64,000 bases of DNA, taken from NCBI GenBank assembly GCA_025642065.1, contig JAODUP010000427.1, positions 231,501 to 295,500 of the forward strand. Direction: 5' to 3'. Shown in pieces: positions 1 through 10,714 of this stretch (positions are counted from its first letter, which is position 1; every line of letters starts with the position of its first letter). The position numbers and the translations under genes were made by a program. The notes under the pieces are model-generated. The model saw nothing but the letters and a program-made list of their open reading frames with translations. It made no database searches and was not told the origin of the DNA. The stretch comes from Paralvinella palmiformis. Lineage: Eukaryota; Annelida; Polychaeta; Terebellida; Alvinellidae.

Positions 1-124
1 ATTCCCACAACTGTTTACAAAATGCATATTAGTAAATGTCAAATATGTATAAGAAATTATATTTATTTACACATGACAGCTTATATAATATATATAGATA
101 TACACATACAGGAAATGTTTTTAA

Positions 125-1570
125 ATGTCAATGTTTATTGACCCTGCATAGATTTGACCCAGTAGTTGTTGCCATCTCCAGAACTCTACATTGCTGTGCC
201 ACACATAAAAACAGTTTGATATGTTCTGCCATCTCTCCAATACACAGTGGAACGTCATACCGAAAGCAATAATTGTTACTGTGCTTGATGTGTGGAACTC
301 TGCATCCAGCAATGGCTGTTTTCTTGCACCCTTCTATTGCCTTCCTAGCACACACCCTACAATTTATGTTGTTCTGTTTGCCTGGTTTATGAACAGGCAT
401 GTGCTGCCCGACACTTTAGTCTGAACTGAAGGGCACCCTGTCTTTTTCTGCCAACTTGCTGGTGTGGCACAACAAAGTTCTCAATGGTGAATGCATTGTG
501 AATGCAGAGTTCGATCCCATAGAATAAAATTCTTCTATAAGCACGGAATGTTTTTATGATGTTGTTGGGCAAATCCACTCCTCCCATGTAGTGGTTGTAG
601 TCACAGAGGAGCGGTGGTGCGGCAACATCAATAGCACCAGCAGCTAAGCGATCTCCAGCAGTAATTGGCCATGTAGATGGTACTCAGGAAGTACACACCT
701 TTACTGTCAAACCAGCTTTGGGCAAGCAGGCACCCACAGCTAAGATCGTCGGCGGTGCCTCGCTTATGTCTTCCACGGCCAAAGTGTAGTTCATTGGGGA
801 AGCCTAACATTCCTTTCCGCATGGTGCCACATGCATAAATGTGCCTGTCTTTCAGCCATCTGAACAATGCTGGAGATGTATAAAAGTTGTCGACATAGAG
901 ATGCTGGTTCAGGTTTTCTATGCCGACAGCCAGCTGGCTAACGACCCATGTGCTGAGCGTGACATCTTTTTTGGCATTGGCGTCTCGTCCTGTGTAAACT
1001 GAGAATCGGGAAACAAAGCTGTTTGCTGCATCTGCCAGCACTTGATGCCGAAACGCCCTCGCTTGCTGGGTATGAATTGGTGGAAAGACTGCCCCTCCTT
1101 GAAGGGGATCAGACTCTCGTCAATTGAAATTTGGCATCCCATAGTATATTTTTCCGCAAAGTTCATGTTGATATGCTCGACGAAACTGCGAACTTTGTAT
1201 AGTTTGTCATTCTCAGGGTTGCCGAAGGTTTCATCATTCACGTGCAGATAACTCATTATCTGGCCAAAGCGATCTCTGGACACGATGCTGCTGAAGCCAG
1301 GGGTGTCGGTTAGTAGATGTTTTTTCCCCCCAATACATGACCAACCAAGGAATTCGAACAATGCCTGCCTGTCACAATTGTTAGTCCCAAAAATGCTTGC
1401 ATCTTGGGACGATCGACTGGCTGCCACACTCCTTTGTGATTCCTGGCCAGTCTCTTGCTTTCAGCGTTCCTGTTGCATATCTCAACAAGCATCATCCAAA
1501 AACAGGTTAAGACTTTTTTGGTGTCGTTGTCTCAGGTTAACGGACACGTGGTCCTTGTGTGCATCCATGG
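125..1570 (-). pseudogene. piggyBac-type transposase, decayed
   Basis: Degenerate DDE transposase of the piggyBac superfamily, read on the minus strand in at least four frames. From its N-terminal side: a helical region (about 1570-1310), the first catalytic Asp block with SIDES followed by PSKRGRFG (about 1130-1050), the second block YVDNFYTSP (about 880-900), the third block starting MGGVD (587), and a cysteine-rich C-terminal zinc domain with CRVC and PLC cysteines (about 130-370). The order and spacing match full piggyBac proteins. Frame changes near 1430, 1040, 590 and 400 mean no intact transposase can be made. A run of about nine G at 1569-1578 lies just outside. Terminal repeats and TTAA duplications were not located. 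The identity is well supported by family motifs; loss of function is seen directly. Confidence 0.85.
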
Positions 1571-1816
1571 GGGGGGGGATATGACATTCCACATCTCTTC
1601 TCCCACACGGCAGCTGCAGCAGCAGCACCAGGCGCAGCTGCACCAGGCTGAGCTCGACCTGTCACTCCATGAGCCAGCATGGCACATCCTTGCATCTGCC
1701 CTGAAGTGCCAGGCTGTGGTTTATCACTGCTACCTGCAACAAAATGTGGTTGATAATGTTATATTTACTGTGACTATATACATTGACATTTGCCTGATAT
1801 TCATGTTTACATTATA

Positions 1817-1817
<1 letters not shown>

Positions 1818-1866
<49 letters not shown>

Positions 1867-1868
1867 AA
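1818..1868. repeat. (AT)n-(GT)n microsatellite
   Basis: About 40 bases of alternating AT followed by a short GT run. Simple-sequence repeat, no coding content. Confidence 0.9.
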
Positions 1869-2770
1869 TGAATATATAAATATAAAATAGGCAATACAGT
1901 AACAATCCAATAGCAGTCAGTTTTTGACTAGGTGTCAACAATAACAGTAGGTAATTGGCCTACATATGCGCCACGTAGGCATGGCCGTGTTGACTTTTCA
2001 ATTCATCAATGAATATCATTCACTCACTGAATCATTATCAACAACAGCCGAACAGGGTCGATGTTTACTAAGATTGTCTCTGATTTGATGTGATTTGGGC
2101 TTATTGAAATTGTACATTATAATAAACTATATGTAGGAATATTTGGCATTTCATCAATTGTACTCTCCACAGAAACATCCACACGACATAATGCACTCGT
2201 AATAGTGGTATTCAAAACAAGCCACTCACTGTTATATTCCTCTTCATGTTTTTCCTCAACTTTGGCTTTTTCGAAGCCCTATGTGTATCTGGGAGATTTA
2301 TCTTTTTTTTGGTCACCGTTACAAACTAATAAAACAACGGCCTCGTTTCACCAGCTGCTATAGCGCACAAAATAAATCGTCACGGTTGGCAGCCCTGCAC
2401 GTAGATTACCTTTTGATGTACTTGGTTGATACACTCAACTTATTAATGTTGCCAAAGATGTGGATTTGCAGATTTGGAAATCATCATTATTGCTTAATCA
2501 TATAGGAGAATGTTAATCACAACTACTTTCTTTTCATAAAAGGATGAAAACCAACGTGATTTCCATGTATCTTCCACTGTGTGTAGCACCATTATTACAG
2601 AGAATACTAATAGTTTGAATTGAAAAATATTACGATTTAACATAACAATACATTGTTTTAGTTATCAATTACATGAAATACTGATACCACAGTAGGGCAA
2701 AAGAAAAATATTATTTGATATAATATTAAAGGTCTAAAAACTAATATTTTCTTAATTCATTGACCTGATC
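1869..2770. other. AT-rich spacer without recognised gene
   Basis: No long open frame resembles a protein family, and no splice-flanked exon was recognised. The 74-codon open frame at 2281 shows no familiar motif and is probably chance. Confidence 0.5.
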
Positions 2771-2774
2771 CAAA

Positions 2775-3000
2775 TGAGAAAATATAGCCAGACTCCTGCA
2801 TACTGGCGATTCTTGGCATCAGCCAGAAGTTCTATGGCTTTAGGAATGATGACTGGAATCAGGCCAATCCCTTTTCCCATAATGTACAGTATTTTGTTAC
2901 TGTTCAGTCAGTTGTTGCTCAACATCCATGAATCACAGTCCAAGAAATGCTTGATAAGAATTTGAACTGGTTCACTAACTCCACGTGTGTTTAGTGTTGT
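2775..3000 (-). pseudogene. Possible C-terminal remnant of the YqaJ-type element
   Basis: The minus strand reads a short stretch with a hydrophobic strand, LIPVIIPKAIELL, then about 20 residues later a second hydrophobic patch. This resembles the C-terminal part of uncharacterised mollusc proteins found next to YqaJ domains. It lies downstream, in the same orientation, of the clearer YqaJ block at 3770-4730. The match is weak and comes from family memory only. The 3000-3770 interval between them is not convincingly coding. Confidence 0.3.
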
Positions 3001-3769
3001 GAGTCGATTCAGATCAATCTTTCCCAGGGAAACAAACTGACTCTTAGTGTGATTACATTACCCTCACTGATGTTAATTTCTTTGATTAAGTATGTGTGTA
3101 GTTAGTCAGTTTCTTTGGGAAAGGCATTTGGTTTCCAACTCTCTCTCTCTGGCTTGTTTCTTTCAGATTATGTTTTGCATAATTCATGTTGAAAACATTT
3201 CTATATCCTCCGCTTAATGCCATTTATTATGTGATTTGAAGCAACTATTTTGGCAGATTTCCGCATTAGGAAATCAATTGATACTTGACAACAAATAACT
3301 TGTCGTCTTTGTCAACTCCTGCGAGGTGGACCATATAGCAGTTCATGCCATTATTTTGGCACCTTTGTAGCGTCGTTTTTGGTTTCCAACTTGTTGAATG
3401 GCAGGATCATGATGTCATAATAGTTGCTTGCCAATTGATTTCCAGACTCAGATGTACTTGTGGCAGAGGTTGATAGGGTTGATTGCACACCCAAGGGTCA
3501 TGTAACTGCACTCTGTAAAGGCGGGTTGCACATTGTTGTCGTTTGTAAAAATATTTTTTTTAAAGACTCCACTGCATCGTGACCAGATTGCTTTGGGACC
3601 TTTAGATTTCCTCATGCTGATCATGTCTGTGGATTGCAATAATATGAAGGTTCTTTTTGGAAATACCTTTCTTAGGTTTTTGTTGTTAATTCATGTTTCT
3701 TTGGTGCCAAGGGTGTTTTTGCAGTGTTTTTTTAATAATATAATCTCCTATTGATGCATAGCAGTGATC

Positions 3770-4730
3770 TATTTCTGGATTCAGCGGTTTCTGGATTTCT
3801 TGCATGGAACCTGTCAGTGCCTCGGCTGTGACATATTAGAGCCAGAAATACTCAAATCGGCCAACTATCTGTTCCCACAAAACTGTGTCGAAACACACAT
3901 GCTCCAGGTAATAGCCGTGAGTGGCATACACAAAGAAATCAGCATAGTTGATGCACTTGTATGCCATTTGTTCCTGAAACTGGAACATATATAGGGAGGT
4001 TGATTTCCTATTAACTTTATCCGGAGAGTTGATTATATGTAGCCAGTTCTCATTTTACAGAACTTGGTCCTTGCAGTTGTATGGGCATTTAATTTCGCAT
4101 ATTCCTTATCCACAGCATTTGCAGGTGACTACTACCTGTAACCAAATCTGGTGAAGCAGCTACGGAAGACTTAGCTCTATAAAATCCTTTGGGTTTTTGC
4201 TTCATTAGTCGAGTGTATGGACGTTTTGCCTGTGGGTCCATGGAAATACCATGTTTGGTAGCATATGTAGAACTTTCCACATCACCATATCACATGAATG
4301 ATCTCGCCAATTACGATGGATTCTCGTCCACTTTCTCTAGCATAGCCTCAGCTCTGGTGAATACCATTTTCATGTTGCTTGCCGTGATGCAACCAGCTTT
4401 CTGTTCCTTCCACTCTAGACAGGCTGATTGAAACTTGGTTGCAACTTCTATTGCCATAACATGTGCCGATGTGTCGTTAAACAACATTCATCCATCCATC
4501 CATCTATTGCCATAACAGCTTCACCAGAAAAATTCAAGCTGCTCATCATTTTTTGCACTTGGTCTTCAGAAGATCCATATGAGATGTTGATGGATTTAGC
4601 GGGTCTATTAAAGGATGGTGAACTTCAACAAATTGCTTTGTCTTCACATCGGAAACGTTTCATGTCACTTCACCACACATTATTTCAGCAATATTAGCAA
4701 TCACTCTCTCCTGGTTTTGTACGTATGTTT
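3770..4730 (-). pseudogene. YqaJ-type recombinase/exonuclease domain, decayed
   Basis: A broken minus-strand reading frame carries the successive landmarks of the YqaJ (lambda exonuclease-like) nuclease fold. These are a W-x-x-x-K-x-G-CITASN block (about 4330-4430), a KHGISMDPQAKRPY helix (about 4210-4270), an ASPDL segment (about 4140-4160), an EIKCPYNCKDQ nuclease-core strand (about 4070-4105), and a QMAYKCINYADFFVYATHG strand (about 3890-3970). Such domains are abundant in mollusc mobile-element proteins and presumably process DNA ends. Stops occur, for example near 4310, 4115 and 3835, so it is not functional. It is interrupted by a 43 bp retroposon-tail insertion at 4461-4503. Identity is inferred from motif order. 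Confidence 0.75.
4461..4503 (+). mobile_element. 43 bp retroposon 3'-tail insertion with 13 bp target duplication
   Basis: The insert carries TGTCGTTAAACAACAT followed by (CATC)n, the same terminal sequence that ends the non-LTR retrotransposon at 12,886. It is flanked by perfect 13 bp direct repeats CTATTGCCATAAC at 4448-4460 and 4504-4516. It therefore looks like an extremely 5'-truncated product of target-primed reverse transcription, landed in the decayed YqaJ sequence. Confidence 0.85.
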
Positions 4731-5216
4731 CTTGACAATTCATCAATGGTGAGAATATGGATGACTGGTAATCTTGATCATCATCTATCAAAATATTTAA
4801 TATTTCATTGTAGGTCAAACATGTTAGATATAATTACAACATACACATATCATAACTGTTTGTCAAGGATAAATACTGATCAGCTGGCATAACTTTCAGG
4901 CAGTTTGTGTGCAGGAGGAAACAAATTATAACCAATTCCAATTGGGTTGATACAACCAATCAGCAATCCTAGTATACATGTGGTAGTAGATATCAGCTGA
5001 CAATCAGTATTCAACAGTAGATCTTCCCAGAGTGTCTCTAAGAGGTCGAAATGTTTTAAACGTCTTCTAGACGTTATGGATGGATGGTTCTCCTGATCCA
5101 GTCAACTAGCTCCCGAATGAAGAGCAGGAAAGGTTCTCTGTCAATCAGAGTTCGATAAATAACACTTTGTGTTTGCAATTCTTGTAGAATTCTGCGAGTA
5201 CTTGCTTATAGCATGT
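4731..5216. other. Spacer, possibly N-terminal remainder of the YqaJ element
   Basis: AT-rich sequence upstream (in minus orientation) of the decayed YqaJ domain. No recognisable domain. Confidence 0.4.
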
Positions 5217-5232
5217 CCTTAGTAGTTTATCT

Positions 5233-5259
5233 CGTTAAACAACATTTCCATCCATCCAT
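5233..5259 (+). mobile_element. 27 bp retroposon 3'-tail insertion with 16 bp target duplication
   Basis: CGTTAAACAACAT-type sequence plus (CATC)n, only 27 bp long. It lies between direct repeats CCTTAGTAGTTTATCT at 5217-5232 and 5260-5275. The first base of the right copy is ambiguous with the tail. Same tail family as the insert at 4461 and the LINE ending at 12,886. Confidence 0.85.
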
Positions 5260-5275
5260 CCTTAGTAGTTTATCT

Positions 5276-6475
5276 TCCTGGTTTGTAGCAAGACTCTAGT
5301 TACAAAGTTGTCATTTGAAGTTATGTTTTTGCTTATGTAGATGATTCATTATTCCAGACAATTCTACATGTAAATATGTTATGTTCGTGCACTCGTTGAA
5401 CCAACCGAGGCAAAATACACTGTTACATAAAATAATAGATTACATCACAAGTTACACTGACATCTCTTATTCAAACTGTTTGTGCTTGTATTTTCACAAT
5501 CGTGACACAATTGAAGAGAATAGATCTTGTATTATACCTTGATGAAAGTACTGATCTTTGTTCCACATAAATGGTCATTGGTGCTGATGTGCCGGAAACC
5601 ACATTTATTCATTCTTCCACTTAAAATCTACCATTCTTTGGGGCTTTACTGGTACCCTCTTGATATTTCTTGGAACTTTCCAGGTGCAAAGCTCAGATGT
5701 TTTGCTGGGATTGCGCAGCATATTCTTTGTGAAAGAGTTGTTCGACTATGTAATCACAGGTTCCGTGCAATCTGGAGGTTTAAAAGGCATAGAACGCATC
5801 TATAAATTTATTGAATACCTCTACATATATCATTGTCATACATGGATTTGAATAAACATGCATTCAAAAATACCAAATGTGCCTTTTTACATCGAGCTTT
5901 AATTATATACCACTCCTATACATGAAATAAAAATGTTAGTGTTATACCAACCTTACAGGACATGTGCAGTAACTACTATAAATGAATTACTTATATGCTA
6001 GTAAATGCAAACGGTAATTTAAAATCTCAGTTGGCATTCCAGAAATTGAAGTGATGTTCACAGTAAACATGCATCAGAATATGGAGCGTTCTAACAATAT
6101 TTCTGCTAAATTCATTGGGTTTAAAAATTTTACCATCGTTTGTATCATTTTCAGACTATATTCCTATACATGAAAAACAAAACAAGAAATACCCAATACA
6201 TACACTTTAAATGAATGTATCCAAGAAATAACACAGAAAGCAATATAGCGTTGAAAATGTGATTTACTGTACTGTAATTCACTTTCTCCTGGCATTCTTT
6301 GGGATAATACCTTTTCTGAAGTTTGTCAACATGAAACAAACAAATAATATTTCTGTGGCAAGAACTGACTCTATGTGGTTCATAGGATTTTGTATGTCTT
6401 TGCAAGTCCTATTATTCGTTCAAATGAACCCTCTTGCTTGAAATCTTTCTATCTCTGAGGAGGGTTTCATTAATA
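5276..6475. other. AT-rich spacer without recognised gene
   Basis: No convincing exon or domain on either strand. The open frames at 5527 and 6151 have no familiar motifs and poor complexity. Confidence 0.5.
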
Positions 6476-6536
6476 CAGTTTTACTTCCAAACGTTCTAGG
6501 AAACTGAATGGCCTAAATTGTTCCAATGTGTTTTTT
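6476..6536 (+). mobile_element. Diverged 3' end of the RNase H-type LINE
   Basis: The segment containing CTGAATGGCCTAAATTGT aligns base for base with a few mismatches to the 3' untranslated end of the LINE at about 12,797-12,860. It is an older, 5'-truncated copy lying directly next to the DDE_4 remnant. Confidence 0.7.
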
Positions 6537-6539
6537 GTT

Positions 6540-6870
6540 AAAACATGTTGGGATGTTTACAGTCACATTCATAGGGGCAAACATATCTTACACGTCAAAA
6601 CCTTTATCAGCCATAACTGAATTCCCGTGGTCAACCATTTGTGTCTGGTTGCTTCTCTCAACACTGCCTGTTACCTGCAGACCCTCCACAGGCTGGAGAA
6701 ACATAGGATACATGCCTAACAGGTGTCGCCCCGACAAGCACCTCTGTTATATTTCTGTTCTTATAAGTTGAGAAGTTTGCTTGTTGGGCAGCAGCTGCTG
6801 CAGACATTTTAACTGGGCATTCAGTGCCATCAAAAAGTATTAGCGTACAATTGAGGCATGTGACGCAGAG
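6540..6870 (-). pseudogene. DDE_4-type transposase fragment (THAP/ISL2EU-like)
   Basis: The minus strand reads LFDGTECPVK (first catalytic Asp region, about 6810-6845), then an NFSTYKN...LVGATPV block, then a frame change, then VMADKGFDV (second Asp region, about 6585-6620) and NIPTCF. This is the order found in DDE superfamily 4 endonucleases of IS4EU/ISL2EU-like DNA transposons. A frame change occurs near 6665 and the usual Ser-Asp after the Gly-Gly turn is Ala-Gly-Asn here. Only the core remains and it must be inactive. Confidence 0.65.
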
Positions 6871-6879
6871 GCAGGAAGG

Positions 6880-7345
6880 TTGATGTAGAGGTGGTGGTTG
6901 AATACGCTGGAATGAACCAGAGACATGTGTGCACTCGAAGTATTCCAGAAAGGTCTCGAGACCCTTTTTTAGGAACTGAAGTCCAATAAGCACACAGTGC
7001 ACTGGCGGTAAGGCCAGCACACCGCATACATTTCGCACAATTTTCACTGGTGTGGTAGAGTGTGACTAATTCCATGGGTCAGGTGCTAACAGCAGCCCTG
7101 TATATGGACATAAGAGCCAATGGTAGTAGTAAATGCATTGAAAGCAGCCTGCTCAAATTCCATGATCACGGTGTTAGGATCAGGTTGAAATCCCAGATCG
7201 TTGCAATGATTCTGGATGACGATAATGAGCTTCTCATATGTCACTAAGTAGGGCATAAACACAACCGACTGATGACTCACCAAGGGGGCTCGAATTACAT
7301 AGAGCGGGTGAATATATTTGGAGCAGTGTCTGCACAAAACACAAG
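6880..7345 (-). pseudogene. MULE-type transposase fragment
   Basis: The minus-strand frame contains VTYEKLI...LGFQPDPNTVIMEFEQAAFNA and IQGCC(stop)HLTHGI. These are characteristic of the Mutator-like (MULE) DDE domain, where the usual DFEQA and GCxFHL blocks occur. A shifted frame then gives LEYFECTHVSG followed by Pro-rich sequence, matching the region after the catalytic core. The first of these blocks has Glu in place of the expected catalytic Asp, and the second is broken by a stop. Immediately downstream lies the unrelated DDE_4 fragment in the same orientation. Confidence 0.7.
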
Positions 7346-7605
7346 GATGCGACTTCTGAAATTCCTTCACTTTGGCCGATTGTACCAACAAAATTAAAAA
7401 ATGCTTTACAATTGACCAAAAGAAAATACCCGTGCCGAATTGTAACACAATTATAGTCAGCAACAAATTGTCACATTTGTTTTTCCAATAATGTGTACCA
7501 GCAAAATTAAATGTTTACATTTATATAAATGTCTGATTTTTAGCTTTAGGAAAATGGAAAAACTTCATAATTAATACAACTATTAGTGTGATCTGTAAAG
7601 CTGTC

Positions 7606-8013
7606 TATGTATGTATGTATGTCCCGGAGGTGTTAATAAAACATTAGTTGGTTTTGGTTTTGTTGTTCGGGGAGAATCCCCAGGCTGTCGCTTAATCAGC
7701 ACAGCCTCTATGTTGGAGTGGTTGAGAAACCTCCTCCCCCACCACTCGCAGGGGAGCAGTACGGAAAGATGGAGCCGAAATACCATGAGGGTGGTCACTG
7801 CCAGAGTGTTTTACGTCCTCAGGGGTTTTTAACGTCCCCCTTTATTTTAAATAATTCAGTGGAGACGGCAGCGCCATTTAACGTGGTCAGCCACCCACGA
7901 TGTTGTGAGCCGAGAAATTAATCCCTGGAAAAGTTTCGACCTCTTACGGGGTTCGAACCTGCGACTATTGGCACCAAGTGCCGACTGCTTAACCGCTAGG
8001 CCACCGGAGCTCA
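7606..8013 (-). mobile_element. tRNA-derived SINE (family 1), with (ACAT)n tail
   Basis: The minus strand begins with a tRNA-like head: box A TGGCCTAGCGGTTAAG (about 7990-8005) and a perfect box B GGTTCGAACC (about 7953-7962). About 330 bp of conserved body follow, ending at CTCCGGGACAT with an (ACAT)n tail at about 7606-7623. The body is shared with the second copy at 60,948-61,250. The element is non-coding and depends on LINE machinery. Confidence 0.8.
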
Positions 8014-8086
8014 CTACTGTAAATTGTATTGTTGTTTTATTATGAAACAAGTGTTGTTTTATTATGATTCGTTTCCCTTCTTTGGC

Positions 8087-8106
8087 ATATATATATATAT
8101 ATATAT
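8087..8106. repeat. (AT)n microsatellite
   Basis: Short AT dinucleotide run. Confidence 0.8.
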
Positions 8107-8119
8107 TATCATTAAATTC

Positions 8120-8310
8120 ATTATTCCATTTAATAGCGCAAATGAAAGTTAGCAATAATAATATTAGCATGCGCGCGCATATAAACGTTGATTACTAATA
8201 ATAATAGCATTGGCACGTACATAAAGGTTGTCAATAATAATAGAATGCGGGCGTACATAAAAGTTAATAACAATAACATTAGATTACGCGCATACATGTT
8301 GCTGATATAA
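8120..8310. repeat. Degenerate tandem array of about 40 bp units
   Basis: At least four units share the pattern GCGCATACATAAA-(G)TT followed by AATAATAATAG. Unit starts are near 8168, 8210, 8250 and 8288. The array lies just downstream (minus orientation) of the tyrosine-recombinase retrotransposon and could be part of its terminal region. Confidence 0.6.
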
Positions 8311-8451
8311 GTATATCATGAAGCGCTGAGTGATTGACCTCATAATAATGTAAACTATATAACTATATTACATAAACAAGTACATATTCATTGAAGTACA
8401 ATTAATATATGTCCAAAGGTCCAACTCGGAGGAGTAGAAGTAGGTGTAGGG

Positions 8452-10625
8452 TCATTTGGGAAATTCCTTCTGCATTGTTGCAATAGCATCACATATTGTT
8501 CTTTCGTCTATTGTCAAATACTTTAAATGACAAGAGGATCGCCAATCACCCACAGCACGAATGGTTTCAGCGGGGATTCCTGCTCGATACATACACGTGG
8601 CGCCCGCCCGTCGAAAACTGTGGGCGCTGAAACGCAGTGGATCCCGACCCGTTAAGAGGAGACATGCTTTTAGTCTGGCGTCAAACTGTTGTCCGGTGAT
8701 CGGCGAGAATGATGTCGCTTTGGCTAAGCAGAATGCTGGAGCTGTACCCGGTAGATCCGGAACCATTTTGAAGGCCTTGAAAACTGCTTAAACAGGGCAG
8801 AGCACGTTATGTGGTTTCGGGATTGTGAGGGAACGCTCATGAAACTGAATGGTTTTTGTGTATTTGATTAATAGGCGCATACCCCTTGCCGTGAAAGTAA
8901 CATCAGCTCTTGTGAGTACTTTAGTATTTTGATCCAGAGTTGTACGGGTTGGCAGCACACTAGACAGCACCTTGCAAATGGCCCACACATTAACATCAAA
9001 GGCGGCTGACATATCCAGATGACTCAGGATGTGTAGCATGACATCGGGAGTTATCGGTAATTTCTGGGAACACTGGTCGCCAATGGATCTCCGAACGCCC
9101 CGCAGCACGCTACGTAACTGGTAATCGTCCACTAATGGGTTTGGTAGGTTCCACTCCTGATGCATGATTCGTATGATGTTCAGATATTGTTTTATAGATG
9201 AATATTTATGGGTGTCTGCGAGGAATGCAGCGTAACGGTAGATAGTTTCAGAAGTAACGGGGACTGGATTATACGATAGGGAACAGCAGAATTTCAAATA
9301 TTACTTGCGGTGTGTATTGTACGTTTTGTTAGTTCGGCTGGCGTAACATTGAGTCTTGTAGTAGGCCACTCATTGAACCAAGCGTTCTTCCAAACTTTTT
9401 TTGGTTCCTGCAAATTCAAAAAAAAGTAGATGGTTGGTGATCAACAACATCATAGAAGACTCGTGAGAGCGGCTAACTGCGTCAGCTAGAACGTTGGCTT
9501 CACCCGGCAAATATATAGCTCGTATCCGGAAGTTGAATATGGCCGAATACCAAAACACCCGGGTAATGACAGCATGGTCACCTTATCTTTGCATGTGCCC
9601 TTATTAATTTTATACATCGCCGCTTGATTATCGGTGTATACATAAACAATCTTTGTTCCGGAATAGGGGCGCAAAATGTGTTATTGTTGGTTCCAGTGCC
9701 ATCACCTCTTTGCATTTAATGTGATGATGCTTTGCTTCCGGCCACTCGGAATCCCAAGGGGTGTAGATGCATCTGCCTTCGTAATACGCACCAGCCGCCA
9801 CTGGGCAGGCGTCTATAAACAAAGGGGTTATTGGGCGATTATCCACCAACTGCATTGTACCATTAAAGATGTCAGTGTAGTCCAACCAAGTAATGTCTGC
9901 CTTCATAGCCGCTGCCAATCTGGTGCGATGCCAAGGCTTTTTCAGAAGTAACATGCTGTCCAAGAGTCTCTTGAGAAAGAAACGCCCATTGTATATACAC
10001 TGAGTAGCCCAACTCAACTTGCCCATGATGTGCAGGATGTATCTTTTGGTCCATTTTGGTTTATTTAAGGCGTTAATCAAAGACGTCTTCAGATCATTAA
10101 CTTTATCCTGCGATAATTCCATTGTCAGTTGGACACTATCTAGAATGACTCCGAGAAAAGTAAGGCGGGTAGATGGACCTTCCACCTTATTATTGTTGAT
10201 CCAGAAGCCTAATCTACGTAACAATGATACTAAAGTTTAAGTGTTCCTGGTCTCTGGATTGACAAACGATAAGAAAATCGTCAATATATGCTATAATGTT
10301 ACACATACCATACTTGGCAGCCATCATAGAGCATACAGCCTGTGTAAGAGAATGAAAGATCCCGACTGAGCGAGATGCACCGAAAGGTAACCGAGTATCT
10401 ACCATGACAGTCTCCTCCGTGTGACCAGGCAGGCGATATTTAAGGCCAGTCGCAGTGTAATTGGACGGATGGATCTTGACAACTCGGTAAGCACTGGACA
10501 GATCACATTTACACATATAGCAATTTGGTGATATCATAGATACAGCATCTTGTATACCTTGAAATTTAAATGACGTTAAGCTAGCATAATCATTTAGGGC
10601 GCCACCTTCCGGCATACTACAGTCA
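8452..10625 (-). mobile_element. Tyrosine-recombinase retrotransposon pol (Ngaro/DIRS-like), decayed
   Basis: Read on the minus strand. A reverse transcriptase starts IIHDCSMPEGGALN (about 10,625) and carries the catalytic YIDDFLIV (about 10,265-10,290). Next are the connection and RNase H (FIDACPVAAGAYYEG, about 9790; YTDNQAAMYKINKGT, about 9610; LPGEANVLADAVSR, about 9490). Last is a tyrosine recombinase (about 9300-8452) with a C-terminal SAHSFRRAGATCMYRAG and VGDWRS block and a Tyr shortly after. There is no room for a methyltransferase domain between RNase H and recombinase, which favours Ngaro-like over DIRS/PAT. An in-frame stop at about 8790 and frame changes at about 10,220, 9650 and 9540 break it. 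The first catalytic Arg block of the recombinase (near 8950) looks degraded. Terminal split repeats were not identified. Confidence 0.8.
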
Positions 10626-10647
10626 TGGATGATCCTGATATCTTTCG

Positions 10648-10712
10648 CCTATTTGTTGCACTTATGACACAACTCATCCTTGAAATAACATTCAGACGGA
10701 GAGTGCTTGCTG
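10648..10712 (-). pseudogene. Possible retroelement gag zinc-knuckle scrap
   Basis: The minus strand reads HSPSECYFKDELCHKCNK then a stop, resembling the first half of a gypsy-type CCHC knuckle. It abuts the start of the tyrosine-recombinase element RT. It could be chance. Confidence 0.25.
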
Positions 10713-10714
10713 AA

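Noticed and set aside
7950..8008. Possible tRNA gene on the minus strand
   Set aside because: Box A and B are good but the cloverleaf arms do not close and a SINE body and tail follow, so it is a SINE head.
8120..8310. Possible CRISPR-like array
   Set aside because: Units are degenerate without unique spacers, and the context is a eukaryotic retroelement.
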